NCBI RefSeq assembly: GCF_004138485.1
Contig: NZ_RYEV01000006.1
Location: 558,001 to 622,000, forward strand
DNA from: Peristeroidobacter soli
Lineage (GTDB): Bacteria > Pseudomonadota > Gammaproteobacteria > Steroidobacterales > Steroidobacteraceae
Length of the DNA stretch: 64,000 bases
Direction: 5' to 3'
The position numbers were made by a program, and so were the translations under genes. The notes under the pieces were generated by a model. The model saw nothing but the letters and a program-made list of their open reading frames with translations, made no database searches and was not told the DNA's origin. Shown here piece after piece: positions 27,092 to 36,153 of this stretch (its first letter is position 1; each line of letters begins with the position of its first letter).

Positions 27092-28684
27092 TTAGAACTG
27101 ATTCATCGTGTTGTGTTTGCCGCCGGCCTTGAGCGCGGCTTCACCGGCAAAGTATTCCTTGTGATCGTCGCCGATGTCCGAGCCGGACATGTTCTGATGC
27201 TTGACGCAGGCAATACCCTCGCGAATTTCCTTGCGCTGGACGCCGGCAACATAAGCCAGCATGCCTTCTTCGCCGAAATAACCCTTGGCCAGATTGTCGG
27301 TGGACAAGGCAGCCGTGTGGTACGTCGGCAGCGTGATCAAGTGATGGAAAATGCCGGCGTCGCGCGCCGCATCGCGCTGGAAGCTTTGAATGCGACGATC
27401 GGCTTCCTTCGACAGCTCGGAGGCGTCGTAGTCCGCGCTCATCAGCTTGGCACGGTCGTAAGCCGACACGTCGCGGCCGTCCTTGCTCCAGGCATCGAAC
27501 ACCTGCTGACGGAAATTCAGGGTCCAGTTGAACGACGGGCTGTTGTTATAAACCAGCTTGGCGTTCGGCACGACCTGGCGGATACGATCCACCATGCCCT
27601 TGATCTGACCGATGTGGGGTTTCTCGGTCTCGATCCACAGCAGGTCGGCGCCGTTGCGCAGGCTGGTGATGCAGTCGAGCACGCAACGATCTTCGCCGCT
27701 GCCGGTGCGGAACTGGAACAGGTTGCTGGGCAGACGCTTCGGACGCAGCAGCTTGCCGCCGCGATTGATGATGACGTCGCCATTCTTCATGGTGTCCGGC
27801 GTCACTTCTTCGCAATCCAGGAAGCTGTTGTACTGATCGCCGAGGTCGCCGGGTTCGCGCGTGTAGGCGATCTGTTTGGTCAGGCCGGCACCCAGGGAGT
27901 CGGTACGAGCGACGATGACGCCGTCATCGACGCCCAGTTCCATGAACGCATAGCGCACGGCGCGAATCTTGGCCAGAAAGTCTTCATGCGGCACGGTGAC
28001 CTTGCCGTCCTGGTGACCGCACTGCTTTTCATCCGACACCTGGTTTTCGATCTGGATGCAGCAGGCACCCGCTTCGATCATCTGCTTGGCCAGCAGGTAA
28101 GTCGCTTCGGCGTTACCGAAGCCGGCATCGATGTCGGCGATGATCGGCACCACATGAGTCTGAAAATTGTCGATGCGGCTCAGTACGTCCTTTTCCTTGG
28201 CCGCATCCTTCGCGCCACGCGCCGCATCGAGATCGCGGAACAGACCGCCGAGCTCGCGAGCATCGGCCTGACGAAGGAAGGTGTACAGCTCGCCGATCAG
28301 CGCCGACACGGACGTCTTTTCGTGCATCGACTGGTCCGGCAGCGGACCGAATTCGGAACGCAACGCCGCCACCATCCAGCCGGACAGATACAAATAGCGA
28401 CGCTTGGTCGAGCCGTGATGCTTCTTGATGGAGATCAGCTTCTGCTGACCGATGAAGCCATGCCAGCAGCCCAGCGATTGGGTGTATTGACCGGCATCCT
28501 TGTCATAGGCGGCCATGTCCTCACGCATGATCTTCGCGGTATAGCGCGCGATATCCAAACCCGTCTTGAAGCGGTTCTGCAGACGCATCCGCGCGACATA
28601 TTCCGGGCTGATGGCGCTCCAGCTCGGGCCGTTTTGAGCGATGACCGCGCCGGCTTGATCCGCGGTGCTTGCATAGTTCGACAC
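27092..28684 (-). CDS. aceA: Isocitrate lyase, long form
   Basis: A 530-aa enzyme splitting isocitrate into succinate and glyoxylate, the first step of the glyoxylate bypass used during growth on acetate or fatty acids. Sequence landmarks are 'IQIENQVSDEKQCGHQDGKV' with catalytic Cys222, 'GVDDGVIVARTDSLGAGLTK', 'LLWIETEKPHIGQI', 'YNNSPSFNWTLNFRQQ' and the C-terminus '...HNTMNQF'. This closely follows the Pseudomonas-type long ICL. The GTG start at 28684 has CAGGAG 8 bases upstream. It has its own terminator and a palindrome-rich upstream region. It stands apart from the remnants on both sides. Confidence 0.97.
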   Translation of the reverse strand: MSNYASTADQAGAVIAQNGPSWSAISPEYVARMRLQNRFKTGLDIARYTAKIMREDMAAYDKDAGQYTQSLGCWHGFIGQQKLISIKKHHGSTKRRYLYLSGWMVAALRSEFGPLPDQSMHEKTSVSALIGELYTFLRQADARELGGLFRDLDAARGAKDAAKEKDVLSRIDNFQTHVVPIIADIDAGFGNAEATYLLAKQMIEAGACCIQIENQVSDEKQCGHQDGKVTVPHEDFLAKIRAVRYAFMELGVDDGVIVARTDSLGAGLTKQIAYTREPGDLGDQYNSFLDCEEVTPDTMKNGDVIINRGGKLLRPKRLPSNLFQFRTGSGEDRCVLDCITSLRNGADLLWIETEKPHIGQIKGMVDRIRQVVPNAKLVYNNSPSFNWTLNFRQQVFDAWSKDGRDVSAYDRAKLMSADYDASELSKEADRRIQSFQRDAARDAGIFHHLITLPTYHTAALSTDNLAKGYFGEEGMLAYVAGVQRKEIREGIACVKHQNMSGSDIGDDHKEYFAGEAALKAGGKHNTMNQF

Positions 28685-28771
28685 AACCGTACTCCTGATC
28701 GAGATGACAGATTCTGGTGGGCACCGGTCTCAACAGGGCGGGCGCCAGGGCCGGTAGCCGCAGGGTGAGGG

Positions 28772-28842
28772 AACCATAGCCGGTTGGCTCCTCGACGTAA
28801 AATATATGGTTCATTGATGAGCCATATCTTTTGAGTATGGTT
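28772..28842. promoter_or_regulatory. Palindrome and repeated TATGGTT half-sites upstream of aceA
   Basis: TATGGTT occurs at 28805-28811 and 28836-28842 and in reverse (AACCATA) at 28772-28778. The middle copy is part of a 24-bp imperfect palindrome at 28804-28827 (ATATGG/CCATAT outer arms, TCAT/ATGA inner arms; 10 of 12 pairs match). The cluster lies about 90-160 bases before the aceA start, a position suited to an activator or repressor of the glyoxylate bypass. The binding protein is not identifiable. Confidence 0.55.
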
Positions 28843-28899
28843 GTCGGTTGATCAGGGTCGTGAGAAATAATCCCTATTTTCAATGGGTTGGTGATGCAG

Positions 28900-28921
28900 A
28901 AACCGCTGAGTCGGCGGTTTT
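28900..28921. terminator. Stem-loop with T-run (second terminator-like hairpin)
   Basis: AAACCGC (28900-28906) and GCGGTTT (28914-28920) form a perfect 7-bp stem with a 7-base loop, ending in TTTT on the plus strand and GGTTTCTG on the minus strand. No plus-strand gene needs it, so it may back up the receptor-remnant terminator next to it. Confidence 0.5.
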
Positions 28922-28935
28922 ACCGCAGCCATGAC

Positions 28936-28965
28936 AAAGGCCGGGCTCCGTTTGGCAGCCCGGCC
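28936..28965 (-). terminator. Terminator of the minus-strand TonB-receptor remnant
   Basis: GGCCGGGCT (28939-28947) and AGCCCGGCC (28957-28965) make a perfect 9-bp stem with a 9-base loop, followed on the minus strand by TTTGTC. It lies 20 bases beyond the remnant's stop at 28986, so the 3' end of the old gene is preserved. Confidence 0.75.
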
Positions 28966-28985
28966 TCGGCCTCAAGGAGGTCCGG

Positions 28986-29792
28986 TCAATCCTTTAAGCG
29001 CATATTCATGCGCACGCCCACCATGCGGGGCTGGTAGAGGATCAGCGCGCCATGCGCCGGCGCCGTGAAATCCGTGAAGCTGGACAGCCAGTATTTCTCG
29101 TTCAACAAGTTGGTGGCGAACAGCGAAACATCCACTTCGGGGCAATGACGCCGATGCTGGCATCGACCGTGTCGAACGCGGGATAGATGTCGGTGAGGTC
29201 ACCCTCGCCGAGCGAATCGTAGTTGCGCGCCTGCCAGACGTAGTCGATTCGATAGTTGGCGCGCAGCCCGCCGATGCCCAAATCATGCTCATAGGTGGCG
29301 CTGGCGTTCGCGGTCCAGGGACGTACGGTGGGCATGGCCACGTCTTTCAGAACGTCTTCGTCGGTGAAGCGCACTTCCTTGATTTCGGAGTCGACGTGGC
29401 CGACGCCCACGTGCAGCTCCACGCCCGTGAACGGGCGCACCGTGGCTTCGAGCTCGAAGCCGCGGATCGCGGCTTCGCCGGCATTGATGTTGAAAGCGGG
29501 TTCATCGGCAATATCCAGCACCGAGCCGCCGTACACCTGCAGGTCGGTGTAATCCATATAGAACACCGCGCCGGCGGCGATCGAAGAACACGCCCTTGAA
29601 CCCCAGCTCGTAGTTCTTGATTTTCTCGACGTCGACATCTTCGGGCACATTGAAGAGGTCCGGGCCGCGGTCGGTGAGATGCAGGCCGGCGGCGCGGCCG
29701 TTGCTGTAGCCGTCGCGGAAGCCGGTGGCATATTGCACATACGCAGTCGCGTTGTCGCTCAGATCGATGTTGAGCGCGACGCGCGGGCTAGC
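28986..29792 (-). pseudogene. TonB-dependent receptor remnant (C-terminal third, two frameshifts)
   Basis: Reading leftward from 29792: 'SPRVALNIDLSDNATAYVQY', 'ATGFRDGYSNG' and 'IKNYELGFKG', then after a frameshift near 29575 'VFYMDYTDLQVYGGSVLDIA', 'AAIRGFELEATV' and 'ANYRIDYVWQARNYDSLGEG'. After a second shift near 29140 come 'VDVSLFATNLLNEKYW' and the end 'MVGVRMNMRLKD' with TGA at 28986. This is a receptor barrel C-terminus, with the terminator still in place. The 5' two-thirds is gone; the break falls where the esterase gene ends. Confidence 0.85.
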
Positions 29793-30996
29793 GGCCCGCG
29801 GGTTTGGTCAGTTTCTCGAGCTTTTCGCGGTAGGACACCAGCGGGTCCTGGTAGGGGCTCTCGTCCTGGAGTTGCAACTGAAGTGCCTGGTCATATTCGC
29901 GCCGGGCTTCTTCGGGGCGGTTCAGTTCTACCAAGGTGTCCGCCAGCGAGGCATGAACTTCGGCGAGCCACGGATAGTCACGCACGTTGCGTCGACGCAG
30001 CTCGAGCGCGGCGGTGTGATCTTTTTGGTCCGCGAGATTGCGAGCGACGTGGTCGATGGCGTCGGCCGTGGGTCTCACCGTAAATCCATACTGCTGCGAC
30101 AGGTTGGCGTAGTGGGCTTCGATGGCGGCGAGATCGAGCTTCTGATTCACATCGTCGATCTCGAAACGCGGCTGCCAGTTCGCGAACAGCTCTTCGAGCC
30201 CGTCGTAATGGCTGCGATGAGGTGTGGTGCCGTGATCGTCGCCGGCGTAGTAGCGCTGCGACCATTGCAGATTCGGCGGCGGGTTCGCTTTGAGCCAGTC
30301 GATCAGCTCGGCGGTCGAATCCCGAATCACATTCTCGTTGTCGCCCCAGGTCAGGCGCAGGAAATGCCGGCCCGGCGGCGTGGCGCCCAGCCGCGCCTTG
30401 GCCTGTTGCACGCTGGCCCGATCGTTCCACCAAAGCGATGGACTCACGGCGAGATAGGCCTGGAAGGTTTGCGGTCGATTGATCAGTGCATGTACCGCGA
30501 ACAGGCCGCCGAGTGAATGGCCCGCCAGGATGCGATAGGGCTGAGTGCGATAGTTCGCGTTGACCCACGGGGCCAGTTCGTCCGCCAGAAAAGCCAGGAA
30601 CGGATCGGCACCGCCCGCGGTCGGGTGCTCTTTACGATGCTTCGGATCGGCGCTCGCGGGCGTGAGATCGCGCATGCGGTTGGTGTTGGTGACGCCGACG
30701 ACGATCAGTTCCGGAATGCGGCCGTTGCCGGCGAGGAACTCGACGATGCCGCTGGTGTGAGCGAACTGCGCTTCGGCATCCAGCAGATACAGTACCGGAT
30801 AACGTTCGTTCGATTGCGCGTAGTGCTTGGGCAAATGGATCAGCAGGCGGCGCTGTTCCTGTAACGTCCTGGACCAGATGTGAGTGCTCTGGCCGATGGC
30901 GACAGTGGAATCCACGCGCTGGGCCTGGGCGACTCCGCCGACGGCGATTGCGCTCAACAGCCAGCCGAGGGTCAGCACGGAAGCGATTTTTTTCAT
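29788..30996 (-). CDS. Exported alpha/beta-hydrolase esterase (Fes/BesA/IroE-like)
   Basis: A 402-aa protein with a signal peptide (about 1-25, '...GGVAQAQR'). The esterase D-like hydrolase domain (about 35-280) has the nucleophile in 'RILAGHSLGGLFAVHAL', 'PSLWWND' typical of ferric-siderophore esterase relatives, and His in 'GDDHGTTPHRS'. The C-terminal about 120 residues are helical and TPR-like ('AALELRRRNVRDYPWLAEVH', 'LVELNRPEEARREYDQAL'). Such enzymes hydrolyse siderophore lactones or general esters; no siderophore genes lie near, so the substrate is open. The start ATG at 30996 is at the signal peptide; the 54-base upstream extension is unlikely. Confidence 0.85.
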   Translation of the reverse strand: MKKIASVLTLGWLLSAIAVGGVAQAQRVDSTVAIGQSTHIWSRTLQEQRRLLIHLPKHYAQSNERYPVLYLLDAEAQFAHTSGIVEFLAGNGRIPELIVVGVTNTNRMRDLTPASADPKHRKEHPTAGGADPFLAFLADELAPWVNANYRTQPYRILAGHSLGGLFAVHALINRPQTFQAYLAVSPSLWWNDRASVQQAKARLGATPPGRHFLRLTWGDNENVIRDSTAELIDWLKANPPPNLQWSQRYYAGDDHGTTPHRSHYDGLEELFANWQPRFEIDDVNQKLDLAAIEAHYANLSQQYGFTVRPTADAIDHVARNLADQKDHTAALELRRRNVRDYPWLAEVHASLADTLVELNRPEEARREYDQALQLQLQDESPYQDPLVSYREKLEKLTKPAGR

Positions 30997-31140
30997 GGGG
31001 TGCTCGTCGATGAGGAGCGGCCATGGGAGCACAGCGGCGCGGGTTTGCAAACCGGGCCGCCGGTCTCGAGTCTCGAGGTTGTCCGAATCGCGTCGATGGC
31101 TGTCGCAATTTCCGAAGCATTGTCCGCCTGAGCGGATGTA

Positions 31141-32319
31141 TCAGGCGCCGCACTCCCTCGCGAGCAGCGCGCCCAGAATGGCGATGCCACGCTGGATCCG
31201 TTCGGGCGACACGGTGACGAACGACAGGCGCAGGGTGTTTTTTTGCGGTTGGCTGGCGAAGAAGGGCTCGCCCGGGACGAAGGCAACGTTCTGCGCAATG
31301 GCCTTGCTGAGCAGTTCCATGCTGTCGATGCCCGACGGCAGCGTCACCCAGATGAACATGCCGCCTTCGGGCCGATTCCACGTCACGCCGCGCGGGAAGT
31401 GCTCGCGCATCGCTGCCAGCATCACGTCGCAGCGTTGCCCGTAGAGTTGGCGGATCTTGGGAATGTGGCTGTCGAGAAAGCCGTCCTTGACGCTTTCGTA
31501 AACGATGCGCTGGGTGAACGAAGGCGTGTGCAGATCGGCGGCCTGCTTGGCCTGCACGAGCTTGCGATGCAGAGCCTGGGGCGCGATCAGATAGCCCACG
31601 CGCAGCCCGGGTGTCAGTACCTTCGAGAACGAGCCCAGGTATACGACGTGCTCCGGCATCATCGATTTCAACGTCGGCAGCACCTCGCCGTCGTAGGAGA
31701 GGGCGCCATAGGGATCGTCCTCGACAATGAGCAACCCTGCGTCGATGGCGACCTGCGCCAGTTGCTCCCGTCGCGCCAGGGGCATGCGTCGCCCGGTGGG
31801 ATTCTGGAAGTTTGGCAGGCAGTACATGAAGCGCGCGCCGTGCAGCAGATCGTTGGTCAGCATTTCGGGTTGCGGGCCTTGCTCATCCGAAGGCACGGAA
31901 ACGAAATTCGGTTCGCTGAGCGAGAAGGCTTGTAACGCGCCGAGATAGGTCGGGGTCTCGACCAGTACGCGACTGCCCGGATCGATCAGGATCTTGCCGA
32001 GCAGATCCAGTGCCTGCTGGGAACCCGTGGTGACCAACACGTCCGCCGGATCGATGCGCATCGAGGCGGTGGAGTGGCGTGCGGCGATCCATTCCCGCAA
32101 TGGCAGGTAACCCTCGGTCGGACCGTACTGAAGCGCCGGCATCGGTGCCGTTTTGAGAATCGATTCGGTGCTCGCCAGCAGCCGATCGACCGGAAAGGTT
32201 TCGGGCGAGGGCAGGCCGCCGGCGAAGGAGATGATCTCGGGCCGTTCCGTGACTTTCAGGATTTCGCGGATGACCGAGCTGGTGAGCTTCAGTGCGCGTT
32301 GTGACAGGATCAGATTCAT
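31141..32319 (-). CDS. PLP-dependent aminotransferase, class I/II (2-aminoadipate aminotransferase-like)
   Basis: A 392-aa fold-type I aminotransferase. 'SFAGGLPSPETFP' near the N-terminus, 'YGPTEGYLPLREWI', 'TTGSQQALDLLGKI', 'YCLPNFQNPTGRRM', 'VEDDPYG' and the PLP lysine in 'YLGSFSKVLTPGLRVGYLIA' are all typical of the LysN/MocR-type aminotransferase group. No DNA-binding domain is present. It is divergent from the AraC regulator and close to a DadA-like dehydrogenase, which suggests amino-acid catabolism. The exact donor is not readable. Confidence 0.92.
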   Translation of the reverse strand: MNLILSQRALKLTSSVIREILKVTERPEIISFAGGLPSPETFPVDRLLASTESILKTAPMPALQYGPTEGYLPLREWIAARHSTASMRIDPADVLVTTGSQQALDLLGKILIDPGSRVLVETPTYLGALQAFSLSEPNFVSVPSDEQGPQPEMLTNDLLHGARFMYCLPNFQNPTGRRMPLARREQLAQVAIDAGLLIVEDDPYGALSYDGEVLPTLKSMMPEHVVYLGSFSKVLTPGLRVGYLIAPQALHRKLVQAKQAADLHTPSFTQRIVYESVKDGFLDSHIPKIRQLYGQRCDVMLAAMREHFPRGVTWNRPEGGMFIWVTLPSGIDSMELLSKAIAQNVAFVPGEPFFASQPQKNTLRLSFVTVSPERIQRGIAILGALLARECGA

Positions 32320-32495
32320 GAGGATTCGCTCTGGTCAGCCGACGTTTGCAGTACCGGCACTCGCCGCATTGTGCCGCGAGACGCAGGTCACTGTGTATCC
32401 GCGCTGGTAACAAAGTGCGTTCCGCATAGTCCGGTCGCGCCCGGGCATAAGGGACGGCTGGATTTTCGAGCATTCCGCGTTATCCTGCGGCGGTC

Positions 32496-33578
32496 ATGAA
32501 GCCGACAGCGAATCGACGCGCGACCGCGCGCTTCTCCTACGATATCAACGAACTCGTCGGTGCCGACAGCGGCTTGGGCATCCAGGGATTCCGGCCGGCC
32601 CGCTGGCAACCGTATCCCGCCGGCCTGGGCCTCAGGCTGCATACGCCGCTGGCGATGGACGATGACGATCCCGGCTTCTCCGAAGTCGTGCACGTTGCGG
32701 AAGGCTTGCATGCGTTCATCGCGGATTGGCGCACCGACCAGCGACGCGTCGGTGAGTCGGTCTGGGCGGAAGTGATCGCGGATGACTATGGATGGTTGTA
32801 TCTGGGACTGGATGGCGATGGCAGCCTCGAGGTCGAGGGCTTTGGCCCGGCGCGACGCCCCGGAGCGACGTGCGCACTCACCGTGGTGCCTCGGAATACC
32901 ACCTGCTTCTGGTCCGTCGGACCCGAGAGCGCCCGGCGGGGCGTCAGCATCGCGTTTCACGTCAGCTATCTTCGGCAGCGTTATCCGGAATTGATGCGGA
33001 CCTGCGCCTACTCGCTCGGCGATTGGCTGGCGGGGAACGAAAACAAGCTGCGCGACTTCGAGCTGCCGTTGCTGCCGGTGATGACCGCGTCGACGGCAAG
33101 TCTGCTGACCCTCACTTTGGAAGGCGAATTCAGACACCAATACGTTTGCGCGACCGTGAATCAGTTGCTGTGTCTGGCGTTGTCCGCGTTGGCCGAGCGG
33201 GAGAAGCAGGCCGCTGCGCCGATACGGCTCTCCACGCGGGACAAGGCCGCTCTTCATCAAGTGCGCGCCATGATCAGCAGCGATCTTCGCAACGCCCCCG
33301 ACATCGACGCGTTCGTCCGGCGCGTCGGCTTGAATCGCAACAAGATCCGCTATGGTTTCAAACAACTCTATGGCATGACGCCCGGCGATTATTGGCAGGA
33401 CCTGCGAATGAATCATGCCTGGAACCTGCTGGCCGATGGCGACAGCTCCTTGGCCGAGGTCGCCGCCGCCATTGGCTACGGACACATCACCAACTTCACC
33501 ACCGCATTCAAACGGCAGTTTGGCCGGGCGCCCCGATCGTACTTCGACGCGCGCGGCAAGGAGTGCGGCAAGAAATAG
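32496..33578 (+). CDS. AraC-family transcriptional regulator
   Basis: A 360-aa protein. The N-terminal about 230 residues are an effector domain without clear family landmarks. The C-terminal about 110 residues form the double helix-turn-helix: 'DIDAFVRRVGLNRNKIRYGF', 'KQLYGMTPGDYWQDLRM' and 'LAEVAAAIGYGHITNFTTAF', ending 'KRQFGRAPRSYF'. It is divergent from the aminotransferase (177-base gap) and followed by the DadA-like gene, so it may control either. ATG 32496 is the natural start. Confidence 0.9.
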   Translation: MKPTANRRATARFSYDINELVGADSGLGIQGFRPARWQPYPAGLGLRLHTPLAMDDDDPGFSEVVHVAEGLHAFIADWRTDQRRVGESVWAEVIADDYGWLYLGLDGDGSLEVEGFGPARRPGATCALTVVPRNTTCFWSVGPESARRGVSIAFHVSYLRQRYPELMRTCAYSLGDWLAGNENKLRDFELPLLPVMTASTASLLTLTLEGEFRHQYVCATVNQLLCLALSALAEREKQAAAPIRLSTRDKAALHQVRAMISSDLRNAPDIDAFVRRVGLNRNKIRYGFKQLYGMTPGDYWQDLRMNHAWNLLADGDSSLAEVAAAIGYGHITNFTTAFKRQFGRAPRSYFDARGKECGKK

Positions 33579-33690
33579 TCGCGACCTGTCGCGACCGGTT
33601 CTTATGCGTTCCGCACGGCGAAGCTATGCGCCGGGCATTTCATGCACGCGACGCTGCGCTTTGTGTGGCCTTCGCTGCGACACTTGACGC

Positions 33691-34953
33691 ATGAACAATG
33701 CCAAGACAGTGATCATCGGCGGCGGTTTGATGGGGCTCACGACTGCATGGGAGCTCATCTCGCGCGGCGAGCCGGTCGAGTTGCTCGAAGCCGCGAACGA
33801 TGTGGCATTGGAAAGCAGTTATGCGAACGGGGCCATGCTGACGCCGGCGATGCCCGATCCCTGGAACGGGCCCGGCGTGTATCGGCAACTGGCCGCGTCG
33901 CTGTTCAATCCATACTCGCCCATGAAACTCAGGATCAGTGCGGTGCCCTCGCTCATCGGCTGGGGAATCGACTTTCTGCGCAATTCGAGTGTGACGAGGC
34001 ATCGCGAGGCGACACGCGCCAGTTACGCGCTCGCTGCATATTCGGTCGCGGAGACGAGCAAGTTGCGCGAGACCTTGCGGCTCGAGTACGACGCGGCCGC
34101 AACCGGCTCGATGAAGGTTTTTCGAGACGCCGCCGCGCTCGCCGGTCCGCAGCGGATTGCGGGCTATCTGACTGACCTGGGGCTTCGATACGAGGTCCTC
34201 GACGCCGACGCCGCGGTGGCCGCCGAGCCGCAACTCGCGCCGATTCGATCTCAGATCGTGGCGGCGCTGCGCTATCCCGATGACGAATCGGGTGATGCCT
34301 ATAAATTCTGTCGAGCGCTTGCGGATAGCATCCGACAGCAGGGCGGCGTGATCCGTTGCGGTGTGAAGGTCACTCGCCTCGTGAACCGAGGTGGCCGCGT
34401 GCTGGCCGTGGAGACTGATCGAGGCCGTATCGAAACTCATCGCATCGTGCTTGCAGCCGGCAACGGCAGCGTGCCGCTCGCACGGACCGTTGGATTGCGA
34501 ATTCCGATCCGGCCGGCGAAGGGCTACTCCGTTACGATCCGACGTGACGCGAGGGTGGAGTGGCCGCGCATGACGGTCATCGATGACATGATGCATGCGG
34601 CGCTGGTGCCGATCGGGGATCGACTGCGCCTGGTCGGAACCGCCGAGTTTGCCGGTCATGACAAACGGATTCGTCAGGCGAGGATCGACAATCTCTTCCG
34701 CTTGCTCGAGAACGTCTACCCGCATATCGCGGCCAGCGTCGACCGCTCGACGGCACAGCCCTGGGCCGGGCTTCGTCCCATGTCTTCGAACGGGCTGCCG
34801 AGCATCGGTCGCGCCGGACCGGAGGGTTTGTTTCTCAACTGTGGCCACGGCCATCTCGGTTGGACGCATGCCGTGGGCTCGGCGAAGCTTCTCGTCGATC
34901 AGATGCTGGGAGTGACGCCCGCGCTCGACCCGACGCCTTACCGACCGCACTAA
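33691..34953 (+). CDS. FAD-dependent D-amino acid dehydrogenase (DadA-like)
   Basis: A 420-aa flavoprotein. A Rossmann motif 'VIIGGGLMGLTTAWELISRG' near the N-terminus, 'SYANGAMLTPAMPDPWNGPG' (the DadA-type substrate loop), 'RPAKGYSVTI' and the C-terminal 'GLRPMSSNGLPSIG' with 'NCGHGHLGWTHA' are hallmarks of the DadA group. It oxidises D-amino acids to 2-oxo acids and passes electrons to the respiratory chain. The D-aminoacylase and dipeptidase genes in the window would feed it. Its end overlaps the convergent M19 gene by 4 bases. Confidence 0.92.
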   Translation: MNNAKTVIIGGGLMGLTTAWELISRGEPVELLEAANDVALESSYANGAMLTPAMPDPWNGPGVYRQLAASLFNPYSPMKLRISAVPSLIGWGIDFLRNSSVTRHREATRASYALAAYSVAETSKLRETLRLEYDAAATGSMKVFRDAAALAGPQRIAGYLTDLGLRYEVLDADAAVAAEPQLAPIRSQIVAALRYPDDESGDAYKFCRALADSIRQQGGVIRCGVKVTRLVNRGGRVLAVETDRGRIETHRIVLAAGNGSVPLARTVGLRIPIRPAKGYSVTIRRDARVEWPRMTVIDDMMHAALVPIGDRLRLVGTAEFAGHDKRIRQARIDNLFRLLENVYPHIAASVDRSTAQPWAGLRPMSSNGLPSIGRAGPEGLFLNCGHGHLGWTHAVGSAKLLVDQMLGVTPALDPTPYRPH

Positions 34954-36119
34954 GCGTCACATACGTTCTCGAAGACGCGCAGCGCGTTCTCTCCGAGCAC
35001 TCCTTTGATCTGCTGTTCGGACCAGCCGCGCTTCACCAGGCCGCGCGTGATGTTCGGCATGTCCCTCACGTCGTCGAACCCTTTGAGGTTCACGGTCACG
35101 TCGAGGCGATGTTCCTTGCGGAAGCCGACGATCTTGTTGGCGGGTTGAAATATCGGTTCCAGGACGTCGCGCGGCGCCTGCAGCGGCCAGTCCGAGCCGA
35201 TCGCGACATGCTGCCAGCCGACCAGGTCGGCGACATAGTCGATGTGATCCAGCATGTGCTCGATGGTTGGCGCAGGATCGTCGGTAAGAAACGCCGGCAC
35301 GGCCACGATGCCGACGACGCCGCCGGTGTCGGCGATGGCGCGCAGGCAATCGTCGCTCTTGCCCCGCGCATGGAAATACAAACCACGAGCGCAGGTGTGA
35401 TTCGCGGTGACCGGTTTGCTCGACACGCGACACGCATCCATCGAGGTTTCGTGGCCGCAGTGGCTCACGTCGACGATCATGCCGATGTCGTTGCAGCGCT
35501 TGACCACGTCGACGCCGTGATTCGACAGGCCCGCATCGACGCGCTCGGTGCAGCCCACGCCGACCGTCGTCATATTGTTATAGGTCAGCATCAGCGAGCG
35601 CAGACCGCGTTGATAGGCGAGGTTGATTGCTCCCAGGTCGTGCGGGATCGAGCTGTCGGGCTGGCAATTCGCATAGGACGCGATGACGCCATCAGCCTTG
35701 GCCTGACGCATTTCTTTCGCGGTGGTGACGTGCCGTAACCAAGGCAGGTTCTGGTAGGGGACGACCAGCAGATCGTAGAGATGCCCCGGGATGTCCTCGA
35801 CCGAGATGCCATGCGATATGACTGTCACGCCGGCCTGGCGATACCAATCCGCGATCAAGTCGGACTGGCCGCGTCGCGAAATCTCGTATGGCCAGATCAC
35901 CGAGCGCAGGAACTTCTCGTAGTAGTTGCCAGCCTGCTCCAGCGTCGCCGCGAGCTCGGCACGAAGATCCGCGGGATAGTGGTCGAAGATGTTCGCGCCG
36001 GCGTGTTGGGACAGCAGATCGAATACGATCGCCTCGCGGTGGATGCGCCCGGCGGTCGCTTCCTGTTCCGGTGTGAGGCCGAAGTCGTAGCGCCCCGGCG
36101 ATGCAAGTGGCTGAGTCAT
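34950..36119 (-). CDS. M19 dipeptidase family protein
   Basis: A 389-aa protein with clear M19 landmarks: 'SLMLTYNNMTTVGVGCTERV', 'GMIVDVSHCGHETSMDACRV' (metal His), 'KPVTANHTCARGL' (second His), 'CLRAIADTGGVVGIVAV', 'HVAIGSDWPL' (Asp) and 'VLGENALRVFENV'. The first-site region reads 'FDLLSQHAGANIFD' rather than DGHND, and the usual bridging-Glu position shows 'IASYANCQPDS', so this is a divergent subfamily. No signal peptide. Start ATG 36119 follows GGAACGACCC. It is the last gene of the leftward operon that begins with the TonB receptor at 41431. Confidence 0.88.
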   Translation of the reverse strand: MTQPLASPGRYDFGLTPEQEATAGRIHREAIVFDLLSQHAGANIFDHYPADLRAELAATLEQAGNYYEKFLRSVIWPYEISRRGQSDLIADWYRQAGVTVISHGISVEDIPGHLYDLLVVPYQNLPWLRHVTTAKEMRQAKADGVIASYANCQPDSSIPHDLGAINLAYQRGLRSLMLTYNNMTTVGVGCTERVDAGLSNHGVDVVKRCNDIGMIVDVSHCGHETSMDACRVSSKPVTANHTCARGLYFHARGKSDDCLRAIADTGGVVGIVAVPAFLTDDPAPTIEHMLDHIDYVADLVGWQHVAIGSDWPLQAPRDVLEPIFQPANKIVGFRKEHRLDVTVNLKGFDDVRDMPNITRGLVKRGWSEQQIKGVLGENALRVFENVCDA

Positions 36120-36153
36120 GGGTCGTTCCAATGATGAATTCTGCTGAGCGGGT

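Larger units (their letters stand above)
28685..28985. other. 300-base region between aceA and a receptor remnant
   Basis: No gene. It holds the aceA promoter region with a 24-bp palindrome and repeated TATGGTT elements, and two stem-loops near 28900-28965; each is listed separately. Confidence 0.7.

Noticed and set aside
25731-27095. A single 454-residue protein across the remnant region
   Set aside because: It joins pieces of unrelated families and misreads the first and last parts relative to the family frames; not a credible protein.
27113-28768. 551-codon plus-strand frame opposite aceA
   Set aside because: The minus strand encodes an unmistakable isocitrate lyase, and the opposite frame shows no recognisable domain.
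26480-29792. The two TonB-receptor remnants as halves of one gene split by insertion of aceA
   Set aside because: They overlap at the same conserved segment with different residues and lie on opposite strands, so they derive from two receptors.
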